Of a DNA stretch of 64,000 nucleotides, positions 34,894 to 43,612 are shown in pieces (the first letter of the stretch is position 1; every line of letters begins with the position of its first letter). A program made the position numbers and the translations under genes. The stretch lies in the NCBI RefSeq assembly GCF_011761345.1, contig NZ_JAASRY010000001.1, positions 372,001 to 436,000 of the forward strand, in the 5' to 3' direction. The notes beneath the pieces are model-generated. The model did no database searches, had not been told where the DNA came from, and was given only the letters and a program-made list of their open reading frames with translations. The stretch is from Thalassobacillus devorans. GTDB lineage: Bacteria > Bacillota > Bacilli > Bacillales > Halobacillaceae.

Positions 34894-35900
34894 TACATCC
34901 GGATCTTATTAAAAAACAACGCATGCTTATGGTTATACTAACTTGCTTAATTATCGTGACGATCCTGGTTAGTATGGGGATGGGCTATTCTTCTGTATCT
35001 TTTGACCGTATTCTCCCGACATTGCTTGGAAACGGAACCTTTAAAGAAGAATTCGTCCTGTTTTCGATTCGACTGCCCCGGATCATTATTACGCTCTTGG
35101 CAGGGATGGCGCTGGCACTTTCGGGGGCTATTCTGCAAGGAATTACCCGAAATGATTTAGCGGATCCTGGCATCATCGGGATCAATGCCGGTGCTGGTGT
35201 TGCAGTCGCTGTGTTTTTTTTGTTTTTTCCAATTGAAGCAGGCTCGTTCGTGTATTTTCTTCCGATCGCAGCCTTTGTTGGAGCCTTCCTGACCGCCTGC
35301 CTGATCTATGTTTTCTCTTACCAGCGAAAAGTGGGGGTTCAGCCGACGAGGCTGATCCTGGTCGGTGTCGGGTTTTCGATGGCGTTATCCGGTGCCATGG
35401 TCGTGCTCATATCATCCGCTGAACGGCAAAAAGTAGATTTTATTGCGAAATGGCTCGCGGGGAATATATGGGGGACGGATTGGCCATTTATTTTGGCTTT
35501 ATTGCCATGGCTGATCATCCTGATTCCTTTTACATTGTATAAGTCCAACCGGCTGAATCTCCTGGGGCTAAGTGAACCGGTTTCTGTTGGTGTCGGCCTC
35601 GCGGTTGAAAAAGAGCGGATTGTCCTGCTGGTTACGGCCGTGGCGCTTGCTGCTTCTGCCGTTTCGGTAACCGGGGGGATTGCTTTTATCGGGCTGATGG
35701 CACCGCACCTTGCTAAATCATTAATCGGTCCAAGAAACCAATTATTCCTGCCATTGGCTTTATTGCTTGGCGGCTGGCTTCTCTTATTTGCGGATACAAT
35801 CGGACGCAATGTGCTGGAGCCTGATGGGGTTCCTGCAGGAATTATGGCCGCGTTGATCGGAGCGCCTTATTTTATCTATTTGTTGATGAAGAAGGTTTAG
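34890..35900 (+). CDS. FecCD-type siderophore permease 2
   Basis: A 336-aa permease with IRLPRIIITLLAGMALALSGAILQG and TRNDLADPGIIGINAG, and the coupling loop SEPVSVGVGL. Multiple membrane segments throughout. It overlaps permease 1 by 4 nt and ends the operon. YfhA-like by position. Together with the ATPase and lipoprotein it completes a ferri-siderophore importer. Confidence 0.9.
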   Translation: MIHPDLIKKQRMLMVILTCLIIVTILVSMGMGYSSVSFDRILPTLLGNGTFKEEFVLFSIRLPRIIITLLAGMALALSGAILQGITRNDLADPGIIGINAGAGVAVAVFFLFFPIEAGSFVYFLPIAAFVGAFLTACLIYVFSYQRKVGVQPTRLILVGVGFSMALSGAMVVLISSAERQKVDFIAKWLAGNIWGTDWPFILALLPWLIILIPFTLYKSNRLNLLGLSEPVSVGVGLAVEKERIVLLVTAVALAASAVSVTGGIAFIGLMAPHLAKSLIGPRNQLFLPLALLLGGWLLLFADTIGRNVLEPDGVPAGIMAALIGAPYFIYLLMKKV

Positions 35901-35916
35901 CTCGATGTATGGCGTC

Positions 35917-36013
35917 GGGTGACTGACCCACTGTATGGAGAGCTATGAATATAAGCTGGTTTTACCAATAGGAGACTTTCTCGTGGAAGTGAGTGGGCCA
36001 GGTTCAGGCACCC
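35917..36013. repeat. 97-bp repeat family 2, copy 1
   Basis: It begins GGGTGACTGACCCAC and ends GTTCAGGCACCC, with a middle containing GGTTTTACCA-A-AGGAG. The ends are near-complementary. A second copy of the same length is at 39098-39194. The rest of 35901-36219 shows nothing I recognise besides the next gene's ribosome binding site. Confidence 0.75.
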
Positions 36014-36219
36014 TGGTTGGGGGAGAACGGCCATCTCGCATTGGACAATTCTCCCCTAAACAGAAGGATCAAAAATCGAGGTATTACTAGTGAATGAACA
36101 TTTACGACTCTAAATTAAATCGCCATTTGATTAGAAAGTTGAAAAAGGCGTAAGCTGGCAAGGATGTTCCATCTTCTATAGAATAAGGATTAGTATTCAT
36201 GTAGAAGGAGATTTAGACC

Positions 36220-36927
36220 ATGGGTAAAGATCAAAAAAAGTTACCATTATATATCCAAATTAAAAACAAGTTAGTGTCCAATATAAAAGAAGGGATCTGG
36301 AAACCAGGAGATACCCTCCCTTCTGAGAGTCAACTGATGGAACAATACAATGTCAGCCGTACAACCATTCGTCAAGCCATCCGTGATCTCGTCCAAAATG
36401 GCATCCTGGAGACGAGCCGCGGTGCTCCTACAAAAGTAAAAGAAATACCAGAGGACGGTCTCGGTAATCCTGGAGTCATCCATCATGAGATAGGTACAGA
36501 TATGGCCGTCATCCTTTTACGTATGGAGAAAAGTCAGACTCATTACCATGCCAAATATCAGCTTTCTCTTCCAGAAACAGCAGATATTTTCTATATGGAG
36601 CGGCTGCGTATGGCAGATGGTAAACCGATCGCCATTCAACAATCGTACCTTCCATTGGCTATAGGTGATGTAATTGAACAGGTGGCCGATAAGAAATTTG
36701 ACTTTTTTTCAACCTTAGGGAATCACGGTATCTATCACACGAATATAAAAGAACACGTCTCAGCTGACAATGCTACGCAATATGAAGCTGATATACTAGG
36801 TGTCTCAGCAGGGGAAGCTTTAATTACCATTGAAAGAACTACACTGGGAATCGACTCCAAACCTATTGAATATAGTACCACCAAATATACGACAAAAGCT
36901 TTTAAATACACGATTGAAATTGATTAA
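36220..36927 (+). CDS. GntR/HutC-family transcriptional regulator
   Basis: A 235-aa regulator. The N-terminal winged helix (about 7-72) has KLPLYIQIKNKL, GDTLPSESQLMEQYNVSRTTIRQAI and the NGILETSRGAPT wing. The C-terminal UTRA effector domain spans about 95-232, with YMERLRMADGKPIAIQQSYLP. HutC-type regulators usually bind small metabolites and repress the adjacent catabolic gene. Two tandem operator-like 20-mers lie between it and the M24 gene, which is the probable target. An AGAAGGAG site precedes the ATG. Confidence 0.88.
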   Translation: MGKDQKKLPLYIQIKNKLVSNIKEGIWKPGDTLPSESQLMEQYNVSRTTIRQAIRDLVQNGILETSRGAPTKVKEIPEDGLGNPGVIHHEIGTDMAVILLRMEKSQTHYHAKYQLSLPETADIFYMERLRMADGKPIAIQQSYLPLAIGDVIEQVADKKFDFFSTLGNHGIYHTNIKEHVSADNATQYEADILGVSAGEALITIERTTLGIDSKPIEYSTTKYTTKAFKYTIEID

Positions 36928-36940
36928 ATTACCAACGGAT

Positions 36941-36980
36941 AACTTATTGTAATAAGTTAAATCTTGTTGTAACATGTTTG
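36941..36980 (+). promoter_or_regulatory. Tandem 20-bp operator-like repeats
   Basis: Two abutting 20-mers (36941-36960 and 36961-36980) match at 14 of 20 positions and share the C-T-T-x-TTGTAA core. The first contains a perfect 18-bp inverted repeat (8-bp arms AACTTATT/AATAAGTT around GT). The exact 20-bp period (about two helix turns) suggests two repressor dimers side by side. Confidence 0.55.
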
Positions 36981-37021
36981 TTGTGGATTAATAGAAGATA
37001 AATCTGTAACGGAGGTTAAAC

Positions 37022-38236
37022 ATGGGCAAATTAACAAGTATCCGGCACGATAAAACACAAATTGACATTGTTAAAATGAGACAATACCGTTTAGGCAGAG
37101 TACGTGAACAATTAAAGAAACTTGGATATGGGGGCATAGTCATCTTTGATCCCGTGAACTTGAGATATGCAACGGGAAGCCGTAACATGCAAGTATTCAT
37201 GTTACGAAACCCGGCTCGCTATGCTTTTATCCCAACAGAAGGTCCTGTTACATTATTTGACTTTCCGAACTGCGAGCACCTTTCAGAGGGAATTGAAACG
37301 ATTGATGAGGTTAGACCCGCCATTACGCTTTCTTATGTAGCATCAGGGGAGAACCTTTATGATAATGCTGGTGAATGGGCAAAAGAAATTGCCGATCTGT
37401 TCCGCACTCATGCGGGGGAAAATGAAAAGCTGGCCATTGACTATGTCCCATCTGTCGGAGCCATAGAGCTTGCGAAAGAAGGCATCGAAATCGTAGACGG
37501 TCAAGAACCTATTGAACATGCGAGAAGCATTAAAAACGATCAAGAAATCCAAGCCATGAAAATATCAGTTAAAACAGCGGAAGAAGGAATGATCCGTATG
37601 CAGCAAGCATTAGAGCCTGGAATCACAGAAAATGAATTGTGGTCCCACCTTCACACCGTGAACATTTCTCAAGGCGGGGATTATGTAGAAACGAGACTTC
37701 TCAGCTCCGGTAACCGCACGAATCCATGGTTCCAGGAGTGTAGTGATAAAGTCATTAATGACGGAGAGTTAGTAGCCTTCGATACGGATATGAATGGCCC
37801 ATTCGGATACTTCACAGATATCAGCCGCACGTTCTATTGTGGAAACGGAGAACCGACGGATGAACAAAAACGCTTGTATCAAACCGCTTATGAACAAATC
37901 CAATACAATACGGATCTTTTGAAACCAGGCATGTCTTTCCGTGAATATGCAGAGAAAAGCTGGCAGATTCCAGATGAATTCTTCCCTAACCGCTATTTCA
38001 CTGTCGCTCACGGAACTGGTCTAAGTGGAGAGTATCCTTATATTGTCTATCCTCAAGATTTTGAAGAGAAAGGATATGATGGCGTTATTCAACCTAACAT
38101 GGTCCTTTCTGTAGAAAGCTATATTGGCTCTCCAAGCGGAAAAGAAGGAGTCAAACTTGAAGAACAGCTACTTGTAACAGAGGATGGCGTGGAGAACTTC
38201 TCAGACTTCCCATTTGAAAAGAAACTATTAAGATAA
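37022..38236 (+). CDS. M24-family metalloenzyme, DddP-like (possible DMSP lyase) or Xaa-Pro peptidase
   Basis: A 404-aa pita-bread-fold protein with a creatinase-like N-terminal domain (about 1-165) and an M24 catalytic domain. Candidate metal ligands are Asp254, Asp256, Asp266, His330, Glu365 and Glu380 (in AFDTDMNGP, TDISRTF, AHGTGL, VESYIG and KLEEQ). As I recall, the DMSP lyase DddP uses Asp295, Asp297, Asp307, His371, Glu406 and Glu421, exactly the same spacing with a constant offset of 41. Ordinary aminopeptidases P lack the extra aspartate. Alternatives are ectoine hydrolase DoeA or a peptidase. A GGAGG site precedes the ATG. A GntR regulator and tandem operators precede it. Confidence 0.75.
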   Translation: MGKLTSIRHDKTQIDIVKMRQYRLGRVREQLKKLGYGGIVIFDPVNLRYATGSRNMQVFMLRNPARYAFIPTEGPVTLFDFPNCEHLSEGIETIDEVRPAITLSYVASGENLYDNAGEWAKEIADLFRTHAGENEKLAIDYVPSVGAIELAKEGIEIVDGQEPIEHARSIKNDQEIQAMKISVKTAEEGMIRMQQALEPGITENELWSHLHTVNISQGGDYVETRLLSSGNRTNPWFQECSDKVINDGELVAFDTDMNGPFGYFTDISRTFYCGNGEPTDEQKRLYQTAYEQIQYNTDLLKPGMSFREYAEKSWQIPDEFFPNRYFTVAHGTGLSGEYPYIVYPQDFEEKGYDGVIQPNMVLSVESYIGSPSGKEGVKLEEQLLVTEDGVENFSDFPFEKKLLR

Positions 38237-38362
38237 ATAATAAAAACAGGTTAAAGTTACTACTTCCTAAAGAAGGATTCTTTATCAGATGCTAAAAAAG
38301 AGCCAACCTGATCGTAGGATGATAGAATATAGATAGATATTCTGCGAGAGGGAGAAGAAGAC

Positions 38363-39028
38363 ATGGCTAGAAGCAAAACTATCAGGAAGTTCAAAATAGC
38401 GTTGAGAAAAGTTTTCTTCAAGAATGTTCTCCCGTTACTGCTTGTCATTGGAGCTATTCAGCTATTTGCAAACAACCCGATCGATGAAAGTGTGATAAGC
38501 AGCCTTACTAATGAAAAAAAGGGCAATCTATCAAAGCAGGTGTTGCAGTATGAAGATAAAGTGGAGAAGTACGCAACAGAAGAGGGAGTAGAAGATTATG
38601 TTCCTATTCTTCTCGCCTTGATGATGCAAGAGTCTGGTGGGCGAGGGAACGATCCGATGCAGGCTTCCGAATCTTATTGTGGTTCTGTCGGTTGTATTGA
38701 TGACCCGGAAAAATCGATTGAACAAGGAGTTTCCTACTTTGCGCTCACACTGGAGAAAGCTGATTATAACGTTAAATTAGCTTTGCAATCGTATAATTTC
38801 GGAGCTGGATTTATCGATTATGTCAGGAATAATGGCGGGGAATACACACAAGAGTTAGCGATTGAATTCTCTGCGATGAAGTACGAAGAGTTAGAGCATA
38901 CCGGGATCTATAGCTGTATTCGCGAAGAGGCTTTGCAGTATGATGCATGTTACGGTGATATTTATTATGTAGATGCCGTATTGAACTATTATGATGAAGA
39001 GAACAATATGGAAGTGGCAAATTTTTAA
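38363..39028 (+). CDS. Membrane-anchored lysozyme-like protein (YocA-type)
   Basis: A 221-aa protein with an N-terminal transmembrane anchor (about 22-38) and basic residues before it. The extracellular part has YVPILLALMMQESGG, where the Glu is the expected catalytic acid. PMQASES, SVGCIDDPEKSIEQGVSYF and LALQSYNFGAGF follow, as in the lysozyme-like/CwlT-N family that cleaves peptidoglycan. It resembles B. subtilis YocA. Cys-x4-Cys at SYCGSVGC is seen. GAGAGGGAG precedes the ATG. It is separate from the M24 gene but lies in the same repeat-bounded block. Confidence 0.8.
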   Translation: MARSKTIRKFKIALRKVFFKNVLPLLLVIGAIQLFANNPIDESVISSLTNEKKGNLSKQVLQYEDKVEKYATEEGVEDYVPILLALMMQESGGRGNDPMQASESYCGSVGCIDDPEKSIEQGVSYFALTLEKADYNVKLALQSYNFGAGFIDYVRNNGGEYTQELAIEFSAMKYEELEHTGIYSCIREEALQYDACYGDIYYVDAVLNYYDEENNMEVANF

Positions 39029-39097
39029 TAGAATGGAAAAGGTTGTTTCCCAAGTCTGTAAGAGGCTTAGGAAACAGCTTTTTTGTGTCCATGCGAC

Positions 39098-39194
39098 GGG
39101 TGTCTGACCCACTTTAAGGGGTGTTATGATTTTTATTTGGTTTTACCAGAAGGAGTCTTTCTTATGGAAGTGGGTAGGCGAGGTTCAGGCACCC
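39098..39194. repeat. 97-bp repeat family 2, copy 2
   Basis: Same ends as copy 1 (GGGTGTCTGACCCAC, GGTTCAGGCACCC), same length and same orientation. The internal GGTTTTACCAGAAGGAGTC is shared. It lies between the lysozyme-like gene and the M20 cluster. Confidence 0.75.
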
Positions 39195-39250
39195 TGGGGG
39201 AGGAGAATAGTGCGCCGGGTGGCGACCTGGGTTTATGAGAAGTCAAAAAC

Positions 39251-39290
39251 GCGCCTGTCCTAGTAGGAGGACAGGCACGTTTATTTTTTA
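39251..39290. terminator. Terminator between convergent genes
   Basis: GCCTGTCCT/AGGACAGGC, 9-bp stem and 6-nt loop, followed by TTTATTTTTT on the plus strand, which is the stronger direction. Confidence 0.75.
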
Positions 39291-40586
39291 TTCTGCATTA
39301 TAATTGGAAAGGATTTTTCCTAGTGTGCGTTCCATCACCAGAATCCCATCCAGGCAGTCACTTAAGGACGTCCATTCTTCCGGTGTGTGACTTTTGCCGT
39401 TACGACTCGGCACAAAAATCATTCCGGTTGGAACTTTATTGCCAAGAATCATGGCGTCATGGCCGGCGCCGCTTGGCATTTTACGGTAAGCCAGGTTCAA
39501 TTCTTTTGAAGCTTCCTCGATCATGTTGGTCATATTTTCATCCATTTGAACCGGAGCTACGCGGATGCCGTTGGAGACCTCAAGGGTCAATCCTCTTGTA
39601 TCAGCAATGCGTTTAGCCGTATATTTAATTGCTTGAATCAGTTCTTCTCTTACAGCTGCATCCGTATCACGGATATCGACGGTCACTTCTGTTTTACCGG
39701 GCACGACGTTCGTTCCATTTGGGAAGTTCGTTATTTTTCCTACAGTAGCCACGGCCGTTTCACTGAATTGCTCCGGGAGTTTTTCAATAGCTGCAATAAA
39801 TTGACTCGCTGCGATCAGGGCATCCTTTCTCATATGCATTGGTGTATTTCCAGCATGGTCGGCGCTGCCGGTAAAGGTGAATGTTTCTCTTGCCGGTCCT
39901 GCGATGCCTTCCACAACACCGATTTGTTCCTTGTTTTCGTCGAGAACAATTCCTTGTTCGATATGCAATTCCAGATAGCCGATTAGTTGATTCAAGTCCC
40001 TTTCGACATATTCCAGCTGTTCTGGCTGCAATCCGTCCGCTTTCATTGCTTCTGCTATCGTGACACCTTGATCATCTTTATATTCGTCCAGTGTTTCTTT
40101 ATTTATTTCTCCGGCCATTGCTCGGCTTCCGAATAATCCATGGTTGAACCGCGATCCTTCTTCGTCAACAAAAACGGCAACTTCGATTGACCATTTTGGC
40201 ATCCCGTTTTGTTCAATGAAAGACTCGACCGCCGCTAAGGCAGAAACCACGCCCAGCAAGCCATCAAACATTCCACCGTCCGGTACGGTATCGATGTGAG
40301 ATCCAAGCATCAGGCTCTTATGGTTGTAGATACCTTTCACTTTACCATAGACATTCCCAATCGCATCTTCGTGGACGGACATCCCGATCGCCTTCATCCG
40401 TTCTTTCACAATTTCAACGGCTTCCCGATATTCCTTGGTATAAGGGAATCGGCTATTTCCTCCGCTTCCTGTAGAGCCGATACTGTTTATTTCATTGAAA
40501 TGATGGATGAATCGATCAATAGGTAAATGATGATGACGTGGAAGCATTTCATAAGCTTCTTTCCACTCCAATACTCGTTTATCCAT
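39288..40586 (-). CDS. M20 amidohydrolase, allantoate/N-carbamoyl-L-amino-acid hydrolase type
   Basis: A 432-aa zinc hydrolase. I choose ATG 40586 (GGAGG 9 nt before it) over 40604. LGSHIDTVPDGGMFDG holds the first metal ligands. EEGSRFNHGLFGSRAMAG carries the catalytic Glu. ELHIEQG and AGHDAMILG complete the site, and a dimerisation domain (HAGNTPMHMRKDA) sits in the middle. These enzymes release CO2 and ammonia from N-carbamoyl amino acids or allantoate. It overlaps the preceding M20D gene by 8 nt and belongs to the TRAP cluster. Confidence 0.85.
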   Translation of the reverse strand: MDKRVLEWKEAYEMLPRHHHLPIDRFIHHFNEINSIGSTGSGGNSRFPYTKEYREAVEIVKERMKAIGMSVHEDAIGNVYGKVKGIYNHKSLMLGSHIDTVPDGGMFDGLLGVVSALAAVESFIEQNGMPKWSIEVAVFVDEEGSRFNHGLFGSRAMAGEINKETLDEYKDDQGVTIAEAMKADGLQPEQLEYVERDLNQLIGYLELHIEQGIVLDENKEQIGVVEGIAGPARETFTFTGSADHAGNTPMHMRKDALIAASQFIAAIEKLPEQFSETAVATVGKITNFPNGTNVVPGKTEVTVDIRDTDAAVREELIQAIKYTAKRIADTRGLTLEVSNGIRVAPVQMDENMTNMIEEASKELNLAYRKMPSGAGHDAMILGNKVPTGMIFVPSRNGKSHTPEEWTSLSDCLDGILVMERTLGKILSNYNAE

Positions 40587-41763
40587 CTGCAGCTGCCTCC
40601 TCATTACTGACTTCTATTAATTTAATAAACATTTTACTCGCTTGCAGCATCGCTTTTTCTTCGATATCAAAATGAGGGTGGTGGTGCGGGAAAGCATCTG
40701 GATGTCCAGCACCTGTAAAGAAAAAGGCCCCAGGCTTATCGAGTAGATAATAGGCGAAATCTTCGCCGCCCATCATTGGCGTCATTTCCTGGCAAGCATC
40801 TACCCCGAATAGTACACGAGCTGCCTGTTGTACGTGATTTGTTTCTTTTTCATGGTTAAGAAGGGCTGGATAGCCATCTTCGTAGGTTAGGGTGCATGCT
40901 GTTCCGTAGGCCTTTCCAGTATGGTCTGCGATTTCTGACAGACGCTCTTTGACCATAGTCTGCACATCCTTTGAAAAAGTTCGGACTGTTCCCAGGATGC
41001 TTGCTGAATCCGGTATGACGTTGAATGGTCCGCCAGATTCGAAAGCCCCGAACGAAAGCACGGCTGATTGCAGGGGATCGACATTTCTGCTGACGATCTG
41101 CTGTAAACTCTGCACGATCGCTGAACCACAGACAATCGGATCCCTTGTTTCATGAGGGAGGGCGCCGTGGCCTCCTTTTCCGGTAACCTGGATATGAAAT
41201 CGGTCAGACGCGGCCATTAATGGTCCACTTTTCGTGAAAATTTCCCCTGCGGGAAACGTGGACCAGAGGTGGGTACCATATACCACGTCGACATCTTCCA
41301 GACATCCGTCATCAATCATCGGCTTTGCTCCACCTGGGGTTTGTTCCTCGGCGAACTGATGGATCAGTACTATCGTGCCTTGTAAGTCAGCGCGGTTTTC
41401 ATAGAGTACTTTCGCTGTATGCAGCAATGTCGCTGTGTGAGCATCATGTCCGCAGGCATGCGAAACGCCGGGAACTTTCGATTTGTACGCCACGTCTTTC
41501 GCATCCTGGATTGGAAGGGCGTCAAAGTCCGCTCTTAATGCGATGGTCTTCCCGGGAAGACCGCCATGGATTTTGGCGACCACACCACGGCCGCCGACTC
41601 CTTCTTTTACATCTTCCAGCCCTAATTCACGCAGGAAAGAAGCAATCTTCTTAGGTGTCTCTACTTCCTGAAAGGATAGTTCAGGATGCTCGTGGAAATG
41701 ACGCCGCCATGCCACCATGCTGGGATATTCTTTTTCGAGTTGTGCTAGCATTTGTGAATACAT
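40579..41763 (-). CDS. M20D amidohydrolase (N-acyl-L-amino-acid/hippurate hydrolase)
   Basis: A 394-aa metallopeptidase of the HipO/aminoacylase subfamily. IALRADFDALPIQD, SHACGHDAHTATLL (metal His and Asp) and FAEEQTPGGAKPMI are all present, as well as GTHLWSTFPAG and the dimerisation domain GKGGHGALPHETRDP. It cleaves N-acyl groups from amino acids or related small amides. It comes 15 nt after the TRAP large permease and precedes the second M20 gene, so imported N-substituted compounds are probably split here in the cytosol. Confidence 0.88.
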   Translation of the reverse strand: MYSQMLAQLEKEYPSMVAWRRHFHEHPELSFQEVETPKKIASFLRELGLEDVKEGVGGRGVVAKIHGGLPGKTIALRADFDALPIQDAKDVAYKSKVPGVSHACGHDAHTATLLHTAKVLYENRADLQGTIVLIHQFAEEQTPGGAKPMIDDGCLEDVDVVYGTHLWSTFPAGEIFTKSGPLMAASDRFHIQVTGKGGHGALPHETRDPIVCGSAIVQSLQQIVSRNVDPLQSAVLSFGAFESGGPFNVIPDSASILGTVRTFSKDVQTMVKERLSEIADHTGKAYGTACTLTYEDGYPALLNHEKETNHVQQAARVLFGVDACQEMTPMMGGEDFAYYLLDKPGAFFFTGAGHPDAFPHHHPHFDIEEKAMLQASKMFIKLIEVSNEEAAADG

Positions 41764-41778
41764 TAGCTGTTTCCTTTC

Positions 41779-43050
41779 TTATTCAAATAGACTAGGGATC
41801 CATAACGTCAGTCCTGGAATATAGGCGATCAATAGAATCGCAATGATCCCGGTAACGAAATAGGGAAGGATATCTTTGATTGTGTTTTCGATTTTCACCC
41901 GTGCGATATGGCATGAGATAAATAATGTCGATCCAACCGGTGGTGTAAATAGCCCTAAGGCGAACGAACAAAGCATGACGATGGAAAAGTGAATCGGATC
42001 CATTCCGACTCCGGTGGCGATCGGGAAGAATACCGGAATGAAAATGAATAAGTTAGGAACAAGCTCCATTACCATTCCCGCTGCCAGCATAATGATAATC
42101 ATCAGCAGGATGACCATAGCGTTCGAGAGTCCAAGGCTTAGAATCCAGTTGGAAATGAGATCCGGGATACCTTCGGAAATCAAGGCATAGGTAAATATCA
42201 TCGACGTACAAATCATCAGCATGACGACGGTTGTTCCGTAGACGGTTTCTTTCAATGATTCATAGACACCTTTGAGTGTAAGGGATTTGTATACGAACTT
42301 ACCGATAAGAAAAGCATAGATGGCTGCAAGTGCAGCGGCTTCTGTGACCGTCGCAATTCCGAATACAATTGCTCCGATTAGGAAAACAGGCAGGACGAGT
42401 GCCCAGAACGCTTTGAACAGACTGATGAAAAATTCTTTCAGCGATGGCATCGACTCACGCGGGTAGCCACGTTTAACAGAAATGATCACGGTCGTAGCCA
42501 GGTAAGCTAATCCAATCAGGATGCCCGGAATGACACCTGCCAGAAACATTTGAGCGACAGACAGGTTCGCCAGCCAGGCGATGATGATCATCGTGCTGCT
42601 TGGGGGGATGATAATCCCGACTACGGAACTGGATGCATTAATAGCAGCGGAAAAAGAAGAGGAATAACCTTTCTTTTTCATGGAAGGAATGAGAACACTT
42701 CCGGTAGAAGCTGCGTCAGCAACGGAAGAACCGGAGACGCCTGCCATTCCCATACTGGTAATGACAGAAACACACCCAAGGCCGCCGGGCAACTGACGGA
42801 CCATCGAGTCCGCTACCTTGATAATCCGTTGAGCAATATTCCCATTGATCATCAGGTTTCCGGCAAGAATGAAGAAGGGAATAGCCAGGAAAGCGAACGA
42901 TTGTGTATTAGAAAAGAAACGTTGTGCTGCGAGCTCCATCGGGACACCTTCGACGATGAAAAATAAAATGGCAGCACTGCCCATGGAAAAGGCAATGGGC
43001 ACTCCGAGCAGTAGCATAACAAAAAAGCTGATAATCATTACTGCAATCAC
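41779..43050 (-). CDS. TRAP transporter large permease (DctM)
   Basis: A 423-aa integral membrane protein, with about 12 hydrophobic segments. LGVPIAFSMGSAAILFF, PFFILAGNLM, GMAGVSGSSVADAASTGSVLIPSM and the PPSSTMIII element are hallmarks of DctM. It moves its substrate with a sodium gradient, fitting a salt-adapted host. It overlaps the DctQ gene by 4 nt. Confidence 0.93.
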   Translation of the reverse strand: MIAVMIISFFVMLLLGVPIAFSMGSAAILFFIVEGVPMELAAQRFFSNTQSFAFLAIPFFILAGNLMINGNIAQRIIKVADSMVRQLPGGLGCVSVITSMGMAGVSGSSVADAASTGSVLIPSMKKKGYSSSFSAAINASSSVVGIIIPPSSTMIIIAWLANLSVAQMFLAGVIPGILIGLAYLATTVIISVKRGYPRESMPSLKEFFISLFKAFWALVLPVFLIGAIVFGIATVTEAAALAAIYAFLIGKFVYKSLTLKGVYESLKETVYGTTVVMLMICTSMIFTYALISEGIPDLISNWILSLGLSNAMVILLMIIIMLAAGMVMELVPNLFIFIPVFFPIATGVGMDPIHFSIVMLCSFALGLFTPPVGSTLFISCHIARVKIENTIKDILPYFVTGIIAILLIAYIPGLTLWIPSLFE

Positions 43051-43556
43051 TGGATTTCTCCTCCTTCCATGAAGGTATTTCTTCTACGAATAAGTAACAC
43101 TACTTGTAAGATTAAAAGCAGACAAACTAATACAAATGATACGGTGACCGATATATATAACCATGATTTAGATATCCGGAGCATAGGCAGCGGCTGCATT
43201 TGCACAGCGCTCGCCAGGAGATAACTGGCATAGACCATATAAACGGAAAATAATAGCATGACCACTTTTGCGAACAGCTGCATCACCCATTGGGCTCCAA
43301 GGCTGAAGCGTTCCTGAAGGACCGTGATTTTTAAGTGATCTTCATTTTTAGTAACGGCAATCGTGCCGAGAAAAATCATCCATGGAAAGAGAAGCTGGGT
43401 CATTTCCGTCGAGGATGAAATCGGGTAATCGAATACATACCTGGAGAGGACTTCTGCGAATACAACGAGTGTCAGCAGAACCATCAGGATACCGGCAATG
43501 ACTTCCGTGAATTTAATGAATCGGTTTAAAGCTTTTTCCAGCATGACATTCACCAA
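43047..43556 (-). CDS. TRAP transporter small permease (DctQ)
   Basis: A 169-aa protein with four membrane helices. EVLSRYVFDYPISSSTEMTQLLFPWMIFLG is the usual DctQ motif region. It pairs with DctM. A strong hairpin (43572-43608) separates it from the binding-protein gene, and an AAAGGAG site precedes its start. Confidence 0.92.
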   Translation of the reverse strand: MVNVMLEKALNRFIKFTEVIAGILMVLLTLVVFAEVLSRYVFDYPISSSTEMTQLLFPWMIFLGTIAVTKNEDHLKITVLQERFSLGAQWVMQLFAKVVMLLFSVYMVYASYLLASAVQMQPLPMLRISKSWLYISVTVSFVLVCLLLILQVVLLIRRRNTFMEGGEIQ

Positions 43557-43571
43557 CTTTCTCCTTTAATA

Positions 43572-43608
43572 AAAAATCAGCGAGAAGGGGACCTACTCGC
43601 TGATTTTT
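43572..43608 (-). terminator. Internal hairpin of the TRAP operon
   Basis: AAAAATCAGCGAG/CTCGCTGATTTTT is a 13-bp stem followed by T residues on the minus strand. It lies between dctP and dctQ, so probably most transcripts stop after the binding protein. Confidence 0.82.
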
Positions 43609-43612
43609 CTAA

